Assembly: GCA_016296205.1 (NCBI GenBank)
Contig: JAEDJS010000001.1
Location: forward strand, 14,945-78,944
Source: Treponema sp.
GTDB taxonomy: Bacteria; Spirochaetota; Spirochaetia; Treponematales; Treponemataceae
DNA: 64,000 nucleotides
Direction: 5' to 3'
The notes below the pieces were generated by a model. It had not been told where the DNA came from, did no database searches, and saw only the letters and a program-made list of their open reading frames with translations. Position numbers and translations under genes: made by a program. The number at the start of each line of letters is the position of its first letter. Position 1 is the stretch's first letter. Of the stretch, positions 52,628 to 60,561 are shown in pieces.

Positions 52628-53166
52628 TATTCCATGATTTCCTTTTCTTTTGCATCACAAACAGCATTGATTTCTGCAATAAATTTGTCTGTAAGCTTCT
52701 GGAGCTTGTCTGTTTCTGTCTTAAGCTGGTCCTCTGTGATTTCTCCGGCTTTCTGCTGTTTTTTAAGGTCTTCGTTACCATCACGGCGAATGTTGCGGAT
52801 TGTTGTTCTATAGTTTTCTGCAACTGTTTTTGCCTGTTTTACAAGTTCTTTTCTTCTTTCTGCTGTAAGAGGTGGAACTGCAATGCGGATAACTTTTCCG
52901 TCGTTTGTAGGATTAAGACCCAGGTTTGCAGCCTGAATTGCTTTTTCGATTGAACCAATAAGTGATTTGTCAAATGGTGATATAACAATCATTCTTGCTT
53001 CCGGAATAGAAATTGTTCCAACCTGATTAAGTGGTGTTGGAGTTCCGTAGTAATCTACTCGTACTTTATCAAACATAGAAGCACTTGCACGTCCTGTGCG
53101 GATTGTATTGAATTCATTTTTAAGGGAATTAACTGTTGTTTCCATGCGGCTTTGATTATCTGCCAT
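52627..53166 (-). CDS. frr: Ribosome recycling factor
   Basis: A 179-residue protein of standard length. It starts with a helix ending RMETTVNSLKNEF, then TIRTGRASASMFDKVRVDYYGTPTPL, which is the hinge region of RRF, and ends in the coiled triple-helix bundle (QAKTVAENYRTTIRNIRRD). With EF-G it splits terminated ribosomes. GGAGG lies 8 nt before the ATG, and a small hairpin ttgggt / acccaa stands just upstream of it (53183-53200). Its own promoter is at 53214-53242. Confidence 0.97.
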   Translation of the reverse strand: MADNQSRMETTVNSLKNEFNTIRTGRASASMFDKVRVDYYGTPTPLNQVGTISIPEARMIVISPFDKSLIGSIEKAIQAANLGLNPTNDGKVIRIAVPPLTAERRKELVKQAKTVAENYRTTIRNIRRDGNEDLKKQQKAGEITEDQLKTETDKLQKLTDKFIAEINAVCDAKEKEIME

Positions 53167-53213
53167 TTTTTAGTCCTCCGGGTTGGGTAAATAAACCCAA
53201 TAATAATCAATAA

Positions 53214-53242
53214 AGTATACACTATTTTTACAAAAAATGCAA
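53214..53242 (-). promoter_or_regulatory. Promoter of frr-uppS-cdsA-dxr-rseP
   Basis: Minus-strand TTGCAT (53237-53242), 17-nt spacer, TATACT (53214-53219). Leader about 40 nt, with a hairpin (53183-53200) before the ribosome-binding site. Confidence 0.6.
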
Positions 53243-53264
53243 AGAAAATATGAAAATTTTAAAA

Positions 53265-53299
53265 TAAAAAAAACTGCACCGGCTTTACCAATGCAGTTT
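53265..53299 (-). terminator. Terminator of rpsB-tsf
   Basis: Minus-strand stem AAACTGCA / TGCAGTTT with a 13-nt loop and a run of T after it, 20 bp beyond the tsf stop. Confidence 0.85.
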
Positions 53300-53321
53300 A
53301 TGAAATTTTACTGTCTAGAAA

Positions 53322-54155
53322 TTACTTTCCAAGAACGATTACTTTGCAGTAACCGAATGAAAGATCTGCCCCAACTTCTTTTCCAACTTCAGCAAGTTTT
53401 GCGCTTACTGTTTTTGCTGGGTCTTTTACGAAGCCCTGGTCAACAAAAGAAATTTCTGCAAGGTGTTTTTTAATCTGACCTGCAATAATTCCTTCTTTAA
53501 CGTTGTCTGGTTTTGAAGCCATTTTTTCGTCATTGTTCATTTTTGCAAGGAAGATTTCTTTCTGTTCAGCAATGTAGCTTTCTGGAATTTCGTCTTTTGT
53601 GATGTAAGCTGGAGTAAATGCAGCAAGGTGCATACAGCAGTCTTTTGCAAATACTTTAACTGCATCTGCTTCTGATCCCTTGATGATTACAACAGAACCT
53701 GTTTTGTTATCTGAGTGAACATACATACCTGCAGTTGCACCAGCTGGAACGTCAATAACTTCTACTGATTTGAGAGACATGTTTTCGTGTACACGTGTTG
53801 CATAGTCCAAAGCCATGTCAGAAAGTTCCTGTTCAATTTTTGTGTAGCCTTTTTCGAAGATTCTCTTGCAGATTTCTTCACCACAAGCAATGAATCCTTC
53901 ACCGTTTGCTACGAAGTCTGTTTCACAAACCAATTCAACGATAGCAATTTTGTTACCGTTCTGTTTAATGAAGATGCGTCCTTCGCCAGCAGCTTTGTCT
54001 GCACGTTTTGCTACAGAAGCCAAACCTTTTTCTTTAAGGATTTTTTCTGCACCTTTTACGTCGCCTTCTGCTTCTTCCAATGCTTTTTTACAAGCCATGA
54101 GACCTGCGCCTGTTGCATCGTTAAGGTCTTTAACCAATTTCATGTCGATTTTCAT
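53322..54155 (-). CDS. tsf: Elongation factor Ts
   Basis: A 277-residue protein. It has the N-terminal UBA-like helix with DLNDATGAGLMACKKAL (about 10-26), then the core with VELVCETDFVA (about 74-84), which contacts EF-Tu. EF-Ts exchanges GDP for GTP on EF-Tu during elongation. GGAG precedes the ATG. It follows rpsB with an intergenic gap of 105 nt that holds a G/C-rich hairpin (54202-54223) and a 17-bp tandem repeat (54227-54277). Terminator at 53265-53299. Confidence 0.97.
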   Translation of the reverse strand: MKIDMKLVKDLNDATGAGLMACKKALEEAEGDVKGAEKILKEKGLASVAKRADKAAGEGRIFIKQNGNKIAIVELVCETDFVANGEGFIACGEEICKRIFEKGYTKIEQELSDMALDYATRVHENMSLKSVEVIDVPAGATAGMYVHSDNKTGSVVIIKGSEADAVKVFAKDCCMHLAAFTPAYITKDEIPESYIAEQKEIFLAKMNNDEKMASKPDNVKEGIIAGQIKKHLAEISFVDQGFVKDPAKTVSAKLAEVGKEVGADLSFGYCKVIVLGK

Positions 54156-54201
54156 GATTGTTCTCCAGATTTAGATTTAGATGAATAAAAAAGATAAATC
54201 T

Positions 54202-54223
54202 GGAGGGCAGGAAAGGGCCCCCC
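54202..54223 (-). terminator. GC-rich hairpin between rpsB and tsf, possible attenuator
   Basis: Minus-strand stem GGGGGGC / GCCCTCC (7 bp with one G-U) around an 8-nt loop, followed by AGATTTATCTTTTTTATT. It may reduce read-through from rpsB to tsf; a full terminator is less likely because tsf has no other obvious promoter nearby. Confidence 0.4.
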
Positions 54224-54226
54224 AAA

Positions 54227-54277
54227 TTTTTTGTTAACAAAAATTATTTGTTAACAAATATTATTTGTTATAAACTT
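54227..54277. repeat. Three 17-bp tandem repeats overlapping the rpsB stop
   Basis: Units at 54227-54243, 54244-54260 and 54261-54277 share the core TTATTTGTTA(A/T)(C/A)AAA and each holds a TTGTTAACAA-like palindrome. The third unit is the last five codons and stop codon of rpsB, so the other two look like tandem copies of the gene end. Confidence 0.65.
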
Positions 54278-55121
54278 TGTCTTCGTCAATCAAAGAATTG
54301 TCGTTATCATCTGCAGCTTCTTCTGTTTTTGTTTCAGAAGGTGTGTAGTTTTGGTAGTCAACAATTTCTTCATCGTCTTTCTTTGTAGATGCGTCTGTAG
54401 AGATTTCTTCTTCGTCGCCGTCAATAATCTTGAGGCTTTCGTCGTTGTCTGCTTCCAAAACTGCATTTGCAATGATTGATGTAAAGAGAGAGATTGCACG
54501 GATAGCGTCATCGTTACCAGGAATTGGGAAATCAATTCCTTCTGGGTTACAGTTTGTATCAACAACTGCAACGATTGGGATACCCATTCTGCGAGCTTCT
54601 GCTACAGCGATCTGTTCTTTGTGTGTATCGATAAGGAAGATTGCTCCTGGGAGTTCTTTCATATCTTTCATTCCACCGTAGTTCTTTGTGAGCTTATCTT
54701 TTTCTTTAAGAAGCATTGCTACTTCTTTCTTTGTGAGGTTATCGAATGTTCCGTCGATTTCCATCTTTTCGATTTTCTTAAGACGGAGAAGTGATTTCTT
54801 GATTGTAGTGAAGTTTGTAAGTGTACCACCCAACCAGCGGCTGTTTACGTAGTACATACCACAGCGTTCAGCTTCTTTTGCGATTGCCTGCTGTGCCTGT
54901 TTTTTTGTACCAACAAAGAGAACTTTTCCACCTGCTGATACTACTTTGCGGATTTCATCGTAGCTGTCTTTGATAGCTGTGATTGTTTTCTGCAAATCGA
55001 TAATGTGGATACCATTGCGTTCTGCGAAGATATACTTCTTCATACGTGGATCCCAACGTTTTACCTGATGTCCGAAGTGAACTCCAGACTCAAGAAGACT
55101 TTTCATGGTTACAACTGCCAT
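54261..55121 (-). CDS. rpsB: Ribosomal protein uS2 with acidic C-terminal extension
   Basis: A 286-residue protein. [20 protein letters not shown] at the start, [12 protein letters not shown] (about 66-77), [14 protein letters not shown] (about 88-101) and the [21 protein letters not shown] region are canonical S2. After about residue 225 there is an additional ~60-residue tail rich in Asp/Glu ([20 protein letters not shown]), beyond the normal S2 length. The start at ATG 55121 has GAAGGAG 6 nt upstream. A ~94-nt leader with inverted repeats lies between its promoter (55222-55250) and start and may carry autoregulation. Confidence 0.96.
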   Translation of the reverse strand: MAVVTMKSLLESGVHFGHQVKRWDPRMKKYIFAERNGIHIIDLQKTITAIKDSYDEIRKVVSAGGKVLFVGTKKQAQQAIAKEAERCGMYYVNSRWLGGTLTNFTTIKKSLLRLKKIEKMEIDGTFDNLTKKEVAMLLKEKDKLTKNYGGMKDMKELPGAIFLIDTHKEQIAVAEARRMGIPIVAVVDTNCNPEGIDFPIPGNDDAIRAISLFTSIIANAVLEADNDESLKIIDGDEEEISTDASTKKDDEEIVDYQNYTPSETKTEEAADDNDNSLIDEDKVYNK

Positions 55122-55215
55122 GAGTAACTCCTTCACCGGTTTTCTGCCTGTATTCTGGTAGAGAACCGCCTTTCCTTATTTCTCGTAACTTCACCGGTAA
55201 TTTACCAGTTTAGCC
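55122..55215 (-). promoter_or_regulatory. Structured rpsB leader, candidate S2 autoregulatory element
   Basis: On the minus strand CTGGTA (55203-55208) and TACCAG (55155-55160) are inverted copies about 42 nt apart, with a nested GAGAA / TTCTC pair inside and two ACCGGT boxes. rpsB leaders in several phyla bind S2 protein to repress translation; no known rpsB leader motif was matched here, so this is inference from pairing and position. Confidence 0.35.
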
Positions 55216-55221
55216 CGGAAG

Positions 55222-55250
55222 ATTTTAAACTACTTGAATAAACTATTCAA
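55222..55250 (-). promoter_or_regulatory. Promoter of rpsB-tsf, overlapping the maf stop codon
   Basis: Minus-strand TTGAAT (55245-55250), 17-nt spacer, TAAAAT (55222-55227). The -35 box contains the last bases of the maf coding sequence. Confidence 0.6.
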
Positions 55251-55830
55251 ATTTGTAGTTTTGTTCGCGTAATATATCATAAAGTTCAAAAATAGGCAAC
55301 CCCATAATACTTGAGTCAGTTCCTTCAATTGATTTGATAAAACAGCTGCCTAATCCCTGAATTCTGTATGCCCCGGCTGCTCCATGCCATTCTGCTGTTT
55401 CCAGGTACCAGTTGATTTCTTCATCTGTCATTGGTGCAAAAGTAACTTTATTAATAGAATTTCGTGTAGATAAATCATGAAGTTTTCCATTATATAAAGC
55501 GATTCCTGTTGCAACCGTGTGAGTTTTTCCTTGGAGAGCTTTTATTATTTGGAATGCTTCGTTCTGGTCTTTTGGTTTACCGTAAATTATTCCGTTAAGA
55601 ATAACAGTTGTATCAGCACCTAAAACCCAGTCCAGTTCCTGATTAGGTGAAAGTCCCTGGATAACGGCTTCAACTTTTTTTGCGGCAAGAAATTCACTGG
55701 CTTTAAGAATGTCTATGTCTGAGGGAACAGTTTCGTCTATATCTGCAGGTTTAACGGCAAATGGAATGTTCATCAGTTTTAATATTTCCTGACGCCTTGG
55801 TGAAGCTGATGCTAATATAATTGGTTCCAT
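55243..55830 (-). CDS. maf: Maf-family nucleotide pyrophosphatase
   Basis: A 195-residue protein with ILASASPRRQEIL (about 4-16), the substrate-specificity region GADTTVILNGIIYGKP (about 73-88), and YRIQGLGSCFI then GTDSSIMGLP near the end. These are the hallmarks of Maf (septum formation inhibitor) house-cleaning enzymes, which hydrolyse dTTP/UTP and modified pyrimidine nucleotides. The start is ATG 55830, set by GGAGG 5 nt upstream; the longer ATG at 55842 lacks this. Directly upstream of rpsB and not overlapping it apart from the promoter. Confidence 0.93.
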   Translation of the reverse strand: MEPIILASASPRRQEILKLMNIPFAVKPADIDETVPSDIDILKASEFLAAKKVEAVIQGLSPNQELDWVLGADTTVILNGIIYGKPKDQNEAFQIIKALQGKTHTVATGIALYNGKLHDLSTRNSINKVTFAPMTDEEINWYLETAEWHGAAGAYRIQGLGSCFIKSIEGTDSSIMGLPIFELYDILREQNYKFE

Positions 55831-55937
55831 TTTTTCCTCCATGGGTAAAATTCAACTTAAATTATGGCGGATTTAATAAAAATATTCAATATAAAAACAA
55901 CTGGGGCAATAGTGATATCCGGCTTAAAAAAATTTAT

Positions 55938-55966
55938 TTGACCTAAATTAAAATGTGAGATAAAAT
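55938..55966 (+). promoter_or_regulatory. Leaderless promoter for the lipoprotein gene
   Basis: TTGACC (55938-55943), 17-nt spacer, TAAAAT (55961-55966), 7 nt before ATG 55974; no Shine-Dalgarno. Confidence 0.7.
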
Positions 55967-55973
55967 ATTAGTT

Positions 55974-56600
55974 ATGAAGATGAATAAAGTTATTTTAAGT
56001 GGAGTTGCAATTTGTGCTTTTGCATTTGTAACCGCTTGTAAAACCACAGAAAATGTTACTCAAAAATCAGATAGTTCTGAAACCAGTAGCAAAAAAGAAG
56101 ATTTAATTGTTGATGGTTTAATGGATGAACCAGACGTAAGTGCTTCTTTATTTGAACCTGTTAAAACTGCAGAAGATCTGGAATATGAGCGTTCTGTTAG
56201 TGAATTGGGCAGTCTTGTTTCAAGGGAAAAATTTTTTGAAGATAAAGCAATTATTCTTCAGAAAATCGTTGAACTTGACCAAATTATGAAAAGTTATGAT
56301 TATAACAAGTGGACAAGCTACATTGATGAACAGAGTAAAATTTACTGGTCCAAGCGTCCGAATCTTCAGAAAGCAGAAAGTAAGCTTCCTGTAAAGGGTT
56401 TGAGACTGTATACAATGCAGGACTATTTTAAATATGTGTTTGTTCAGTCACGCCGAGGACAGAAAGTTGATGAAATTCGTTATGTTTCGGAAAATCTTGT
56501 AAAAGCAGTTCAGGTTAGAGAAGAACAGGATATTGTTTATTATCAGTTTGAGAAAATTGATGGTAAATGGCTTGTTAATCTTCCGCCATTGGATGACTAA
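55974..56600 (+). CDS. Lipoprotein of unknown function
   Basis: A 208-residue protein with a lipoprotein signal: hydrophobic ICAFAFVTAC, where the lipobox VTAC gives a lipid-modified Cys at about residue 22. A Ser/Lys/Glu-rich linker and a ~150-residue helical domain follow (LGSLVSREKFFEDKAI, DQIMKSYDYNKWTSYIDEQ, YMQDYFKYVFV-type segment). The family is unknown to me. The HEAT-repeat protein gene follows 45 nt later, so both are likely periplasmic and co-transcribed. ATG 55974 is taken, with an alternative ATG two codons on. Confidence 0.7.
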   Translation: MKMNKVILSGVAICAFAFVTACKTTENVTQKSDSSETSSKKEDLIVDGLMDEPDVSASLFEPVKTAEDLEYERSVSELGSLVSREKFFEDKAIILQKIVELDQIMKSYDYNKWTSYIDEQSKIYWSKRPNLQKAESKLPVKGLRLYTMQDYFKYVFVQSRRGQKVDEIRYVSENLVKAVQVREEQDIVYYQFEKIDGKWLVNLPPLDD

Positions 56601-56645
56601 TTATAATATTTTTTTACTTTAATTTTTTCCCGGAGGAGAAAAACA

Positions 56646-57368
56646 ATGAAAATTAAAGCAGTAATTGCAGCCGCCGCAGCAGTTGGTTTGTGTGCATCAG
56701 CATTTTGTCAGACAGTAAAAAGCAACAGCAAGTCTGAAACAACAGTAGAAAGTGAATATTTGAGTAACGTAGAAGATGTTATCATTTCTGAACTTTCAAT
56801 GTCTGAAGATTACGACAGTAAGATGGTTGCTTTGCAGTACCTGGAAAGTTCTATCGAAGACGGCAGAGCATCTCCAGAAATGCAGCATGCTCTGGATTCT
56901 TTGAGTGGCGAAGGAACAAATACTGTTGCCCGTACAAAGGGTCGTCTTTCTAACAATTATCCTGATATTCGTGCAAAAGCCTGCGAACTTCTAGGACGTA
57001 TGCCAACTACAGAAAGCACAAATACATTGATTAATGTGGTAAAGGCAGATACAGAACCAATGGTTTTAAGTGCTGCAGTAAGATCTTTAGGCGAAATTGG
57101 TCTTAATCCAAGAAATGAAGTTATAGAAACAATTGCTCTTGCCCAGAGAAAGAATGCTGCTCTTAATCCAACAAGTTCTTTTGCTTACGAAGTTCTTGTT
57201 GCATACGAAAAACTTGCACCAGTTACAGAAGATAAGAGTCTTATGATTCAGAGTTTGTCTACTATTGCTTCTAACGGCCGTTATGTAACACCAGTTAGAA
57301 CAAAAGCTTTGCAGGTTCTTAAAAATTTGCAGGGAAGCGGAAAGGGCGGAAAAGCCGCAGAAAAATAA
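56646..57368 (+). CDS. Secreted HEAT-repeat protein
   Basis: A 240-residue protein with an N-terminal signal peptide (AAAAAVGLCASAFCQ, cleavage near residue 22). Residues about 55-235 consist of paired helices that look like HEAT repeats: RAKACELLGRMPTTES, PMVLSAAVRSLGEIGL and PVRTKALQVLKNL show the repeat pattern. No catalytic motif is seen, and a scaffold or adaptor role in the periplasm is likely. GGAGGAG precedes the ATG. A tRNA-Arg gene on the opposite strand starts 11 nt after the stop. Confidence 0.75.
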   Translation: MKIKAVIAAAAAVGLCASAFCQTVKSNSKSETTVESEYLSNVEDVIISELSMSEDYDSKMVALQYLESSIEDGRASPEMQHALDSLSGEGTNTVARTKGRLSNNYPDIRAKACELLGRMPTTESTNTLINVVKADTEPMVLSAAVRSLGEIGLNPRNEVIETIALAQRKNAALNPTSSFAYEVLVAYEKLAPVTEDKSLMIQSLSTIASNGRYVTPVRTKALQVLKNLQGSGKGGKAAEK

Positions 57369-57378
57369 AATGATTTAT

Positions 57379-57452
57379 TGAGAGATATGGGATTCGAACC
57401 CACCGCCTTCGGCTCCGGAGGCCGACGCTCTATCCAGATGAGCTAATCTCTC
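57379..57452 (-). tRNA. tRNA-Arg (anticodon CCG)
   Basis: The minus strand gives a full 74-nt cloverleaf including the discriminator: acceptor GAGAGAT / ATCTCTC, D-arm AGCTCATCTGGATAGAGCG, anticodon stem TCGGC / GCCGA with loop CTCCGGA giving CCG, and T-arm GTGGG-TTCGAAT-CCCAT. No CCA is encoded. Its own promoter at 57466-57494 has a perfect TTGACA. Confidence 0.95.
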
Positions 57453-57465
57453 AAAAGTTTTATGT

Positions 57466-57494
57466 ATTCTAACCTTAAAAAAAAAAATTGTCAA
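57466..57494 (-). promoter_or_regulatory. Promoter of tRNA-Arg
   Basis: Minus-strand TTGACA (57489-57494), 17-nt spacer containing an 11-base T run, TAGAAT (57466-57471), ending 13 nt before the tRNA 5' end. Confidence 0.75.
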
Positions 57495-57496
57495 TG

Positions 57497-57539
57497 AAGC
57501 CGGTTGAAGTCCTTAATTATTGGATGAAACCGGTTTTTT
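57497..57539 (+). terminator. Plus-strand terminator downstream of the HEAT gene
   Basis: Stem aagccggtt / aaccggttt with an inner gtcc / ggat pair, followed by six T. It lies beyond the oppositely oriented tRNA-Arg and would end transcripts of the lipoprotein-HEAT operon. Confidence 0.65.
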
Positions 57540-57540
57540 A

Positions 57541-57569
57541 TTTACTATTTTAGTGAAATTTGTTAATAT
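57541..57569 (+). promoter_or_regulatory. Leaderless promoter for the 57576 gene
   Basis: TTTACT (57541-57546), 17-nt spacer, TAATAT (57564-57569), only 6 nt before ATG 57576; no Shine-Dalgarno. Confidence 0.5.
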
Positions 57570-57575
57570 TTGAAT

Positions 57576-59057
57576 ATGACATTAACACCTGCAGAATTGC
57601 TTCTTCCTGTATTTAGAAATTACAATGAGGTTTTTACAGCCAGAGATTTGGTAAAAGTAGTTTCATCTTCAGGAATAAAACTTACACAAAAAGATATAGA
57701 ATCATCTCTTCAGAATAATCCATTCATTTTTGAATTGGGCAACGGTCATTATATTACAAAATCCGCAGTGTTTACAGGTTCATATTTTTCAATAAAGCCT
57801 ACTGCTTTTGAACTGCAAAATAATTGTCTTATTGTTGGTCACCGGTGCAGTCCATTTCTTGATCCGGAATTTAATCCCTGCGAAATTTATTTCCTTTTTA
57901 ATGATATTGTTCTCCCAAAAAAAGTTGTTAAAATAGACAGCGATAAGGCTATTGATTATTTTGATCTTTTTGGCGAAGAATACAGCCCTCAGTATATTGC
58001 TTCTGATCCTGCAAATGAAAAACTCAATATTGTAGAAAATGACTTTATTTTGCCTGCAGAAGTTTATCTGACAGCTTATGATATTACGGAAATAAAAGAA
58101 AAGTACGGTTTTGGAATTTCTGATCGATTTTTGTGTCAGGTAGAAAACTGGGATCAGGGGGTTGTAACACTTTCAATTTTAAATGATGCCCTTAAGGATA
58201 ATATTTTTAATACTGGTGATACAGGGCAGAAACGTCTTGAATGGTTTTTTAATGTAGAAAAATGTCTTTTGGAAAGCTTTGATAAATATGGACCTTTATC
58301 TAGTATTGATGATCAGTTTGCAAGAATTGTTTTTGATAATAAAGATTTGATAAGTGTTCCCTGGTGCGGATCCTTTGAAGAATATTACCGGAATTATAAA
58401 AAAGAAGTAAGTATAGAATATTTTGGTGTAGAAACAAGGCTCTGGCATAAAGGTCAGATTATTCCTGCAGTTGGAATCTGGAATCAAAGTGAAATGGCAA
58501 AAATTGAATCTAACTCCCAGAACAACAGCAGCGTTAATCCATATTACACTTTGCCTGATTTTGTTTTTGACCTTTATATTACAGATATGATATGGTCAAA
58601 TAAAATTGATTCTGTAAAATTGTATGATAAAATTTTCCCGGATGAATTTATTCCTTCAGAAACAGAAAAGAAATTTATATTGTTGCATATTACAGAAAGA
58701 ACTGCTATACTGCAAAAAAATTACAACTGTTTTAAGGATCGTCCTTTGGGGTTTTTGCGGCACAAAATGCTTGATTTGTTTTCCAAGGTCAGCTGGCTTG
58801 TTTATAAAATCGAAGTTGCCCGCTGCGAACTAAAGGAATTGCCTCAACAGGAACTTGTAATTCTGTCACAGTTGTATAATCATCTTATAAAAATGCTTGA
58901 TACTTTGGCTAAGGATGTTGAAGTAACAATCAGTCAGGATGAAGCAGACAGTTTACTATCTTCACTTGAAGGTATGACCATGAATTTTGAAGATATAGTT
59001 GGAAGTCTTGAAAATGTTATAAACAGCAAACGTTTCAGCGGCTTTAAAATTGTTTGA
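57576..59057 (+). CDS. Unknown protein with possible N-terminal winged-helix domain
   Basis: A 493-residue soluble protein I do not recognise. Residues about 1-70 look like a small winged-helix-type domain (ARDLVKVVSSSGIKLTQKDI, then NGHYIT as a wing), followed by a mixed alpha/beta region (about 75-420) and a C-terminal helical segment (about 430-490). There is no signal peptide or membrane helix. The gene is followed after 16 nt by ptsN and the two are probably co-transcribed, so a link to PTS-type nitrogen or carbon signalling can be suspected but not shown. ATG 57576 is set by the promoter. Confidence 0.6.
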   Translation: MTLTPAELLLPVFRNYNEVFTARDLVKVVSSSGIKLTQKDIESSLQNNPFIFELGNGHYITKSAVFTGSYFSIKPTAFELQNNCLIVGHRCSPFLDPEFNPCEIYFLFNDIVLPKKVVKIDSDKAIDYFDLFGEEYSPQYIASDPANEKLNIVENDFILPAEVYLTAYDITEIKEKYGFGISDRFLCQVENWDQGVVTLSILNDALKDNIFNTGDTGQKRLEWFFNVEKCLLESFDKYGPLSSIDDQFARIVFDNKDLISVPWCGSFEEYYRNYKKEVSIEYFGVETRLWHKGQIIPAVGIWNQSEMAKIESNSQNNSSVNPYYTLPDFVFDLYITDMIWSNKIDSVKLYDKIFPDEFIPSETEKKFILLHITERTAILQKNYNCFKDRPLGFLRHKMLDLFSKVSWLVYKIEVARCELKELPQQELVILSQLYNHLIKMLDTLAKDVEVTISQDEADSLLSSLEGMTMNFEDIVGSLENVINSKRFSGFKIV

Positions 59058-59073
59058 CATTAGGAGAAAAAGT

Positions 59074-59538
59074 ATGGAAATTACAGTTGATTTAGCAGAA
59101 CTGATTGAAAGAGGCGGGATTGTTTTGGATGTTGAAGGATTTGAACCTTCAGAAATTTACAGTAAAGTCTGTTCGTTGATTTCTATTCCAACAGGACTTT
59201 CTCCAGATGAGCTTTGTGGTGAGCTTTGTGCCCGTGAAAAGGTTTTAAGTACTGCCGTTGGTTTTGGATTTGCATTACCTCATCCAAGAAGACCAATCGT
59301 TAAAAATGAAAGTGAATCAAAAATTGTTGTTATCTATCCTAAAGAAAAACTTGATATGAAAGCACCAGATTCAAGGCTTGTTTACTGTATGTTCCTGATT
59401 CTTTCCAGTTCTACTCAGGCTCATCTTCAGGTTCTTGGAAAACTGGCTAATCTTTTTCGGAACGTTGAATTCCGAAAAGTTATGGAAAACAAACCTTCTG
59501 TTAAGGAAATCTGTGACTGCATCAGAACTCTGGGATAA
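59074..59538 (+). CDS. ptsN: PTS EIIA component, nitrogen-type (PtsN-like)
   Basis: A 154-residue PTS IIA type 2 domain. The phosphorylated His is His70 in FALPHPRRP, within the family motif GxAxPH. The domain otherwise covers about 20-150 and has no EIIB part or membrane domain, as expected for EIIA-Ntr regulators. Such proteins are phosphorylated by the PTS chain and control transport or gene expression. The start is ATG 59074, preceded by AGGAGA. It overlaps the convergent EamA gene by 17 bp. Confidence 0.85.
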   Translation: MEITVDLAELIERGGIVLDVEGFEPSEIYSKVCSLISIPTGLSPDELCGELCAREKVLSTAVGFGFALPHPRRPIVKNESESKIVVIYPKEKLDMKAPDSRLVYCMFLILSSSTQAHLQVLGKLANLFRNVEFRKVMENKPSVKEICDCIRTLG

Positions 59539-60460
59539 TTCCGATTACTATGCCTGCAATTATTATTGTGGCGCATAGTATTTTGTGAAGAACATTTTTT
59601 TCTTTAAAGACAAGTTTTCCTGCAATTATAGTAACAATTGCGGTTACCTGTTTTATTAATGTCATAACTGTAATTTCGCTTCCCGGCATTTTGTTTGCTT
59701 TGAATAAGAAATTGTCCATTACAACAAGAGCAAATGCTAAAAGGTAAACCCACTTATTTTTCCATACTGATTTTGTGATTTTTTGCCTTGTGGCAACAGT
59801 ATAAATTCCGTAATAAATTACTAGAAAAAATGTGTACCATACAAAAAGCTGTGATGAATTCATATCTTTCATAAGAATTTTATCCATTAATCCGCTGATG
59901 GCATTAAAAATGCAGCAGATTATTGCAAGAAATATGAACCATGGTTTTGTTTTATAAAAAGGAGTTTTTTCTCCCGGAAGTGAATTTTGAGCAGAAAGTT
60001 CATTATCAATTATTGGATTTTCATTATCTTTCTTTTTCTTTCTAATTATTTCCAGTGGATTGAATTTTAAAAATAAAAGTCCGGCAGCAACAAAAACAAG
60101 GCCCACAGATTTGTAAACTGTCATCTGTTCGCCTAAAATAACAACTCCCAGAAGTGTTGCAAATAAAACTCTTGACAGATCAAGAACTCCAATCAGGCTC
60201 AAAGGAAGTTTTTTTATTGAGCTGAAACCGGCGAGCCATGCTACAAACATTGCAAAGGCTTTAAACGCTGTTCCTGCATATTGTGGACCTGTTATTCCCC
60301 CTGCTTTTGGAAACTGGGGAATTGCCATAAGCAGTGAAAGGAGGCTGTAAACAAAAAGCACTTCAATTACACTGTTTTCTTCTAGTGCCTTTTTTTTGAA
60401 AATTTCCCTTATTCCTTTAATAATTGCATAAATTAAAACGAACAACATCCACATGGGCAT
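59522..60460 (-). CDS. EamA/DMT-family transporter
   Basis: A 312-residue membrane protein with about ten helices in two EamA repeats (about 5-135 and 175-310), separated by an unusual hydrophilic insert of about 35 residues (RKKKKDNENPIID, LPGEKTPF). The DMT superfamily exports metabolites or amino acids, and the substrate cannot be told from sequence. Its 3' end overlaps ptsN on the opposite strand by 17 bp. Upstream it is divergent from tkt. Confidence 0.85.
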   Translation of the reverse strand: MPMWMLFVLIYAIIKGIREIFKKKALEENSVIEVLFVYSLLSLLMAIPQFPKAGGITGPQYAGTAFKAFAMFVAWLAGFSSIKKLPLSLIGVLDLSRVLFATLLGVVILGEQMTVYKSVGLVFVAAGLLFLKFNPLEIIRKKKKDNENPIIDNELSAQNSLPGEKTPFYKTKPWFIFLAIICCIFNAISGLMDKILMKDMNSSQLFVWYTFFLVIYYGIYTVATRQKITKSVWKNKWVYLLAFALVVMDNFLFKANKMPGSEITVMTLIKQVTAIVTIIAGKLVFKEKNVLHKILCATIIIAGIVIGIIPEF

Positions 60461-60474
60461 GAGTTTATCATAAC

Positions 60475-60503
60475 TTGAATTTTATTGCAAATTACACTAA
60501 AAT
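60475..60503 (+). promoter_or_regulatory. Promoter of tkt
   Basis: TTGAAT (60475-60480), 17-nt spacer, TAAAAT (60498-60503). Leader about 50 nt with AGGAG before the ATG at 60562. Confidence 0.65.
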
Positions 60504-60561
60504 ATTGTTCGTATTGAGCCAGAAAAATTAATTTGGCACAGAAATTTTTAGGAGATAAAAA

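Noticed and set aside
54227..54277. Short tandem repeats considered as a CRISPR array
   Set aside because: There are three 17-bp units without spacers and no cas gene, so it is a simple tandem repeat.
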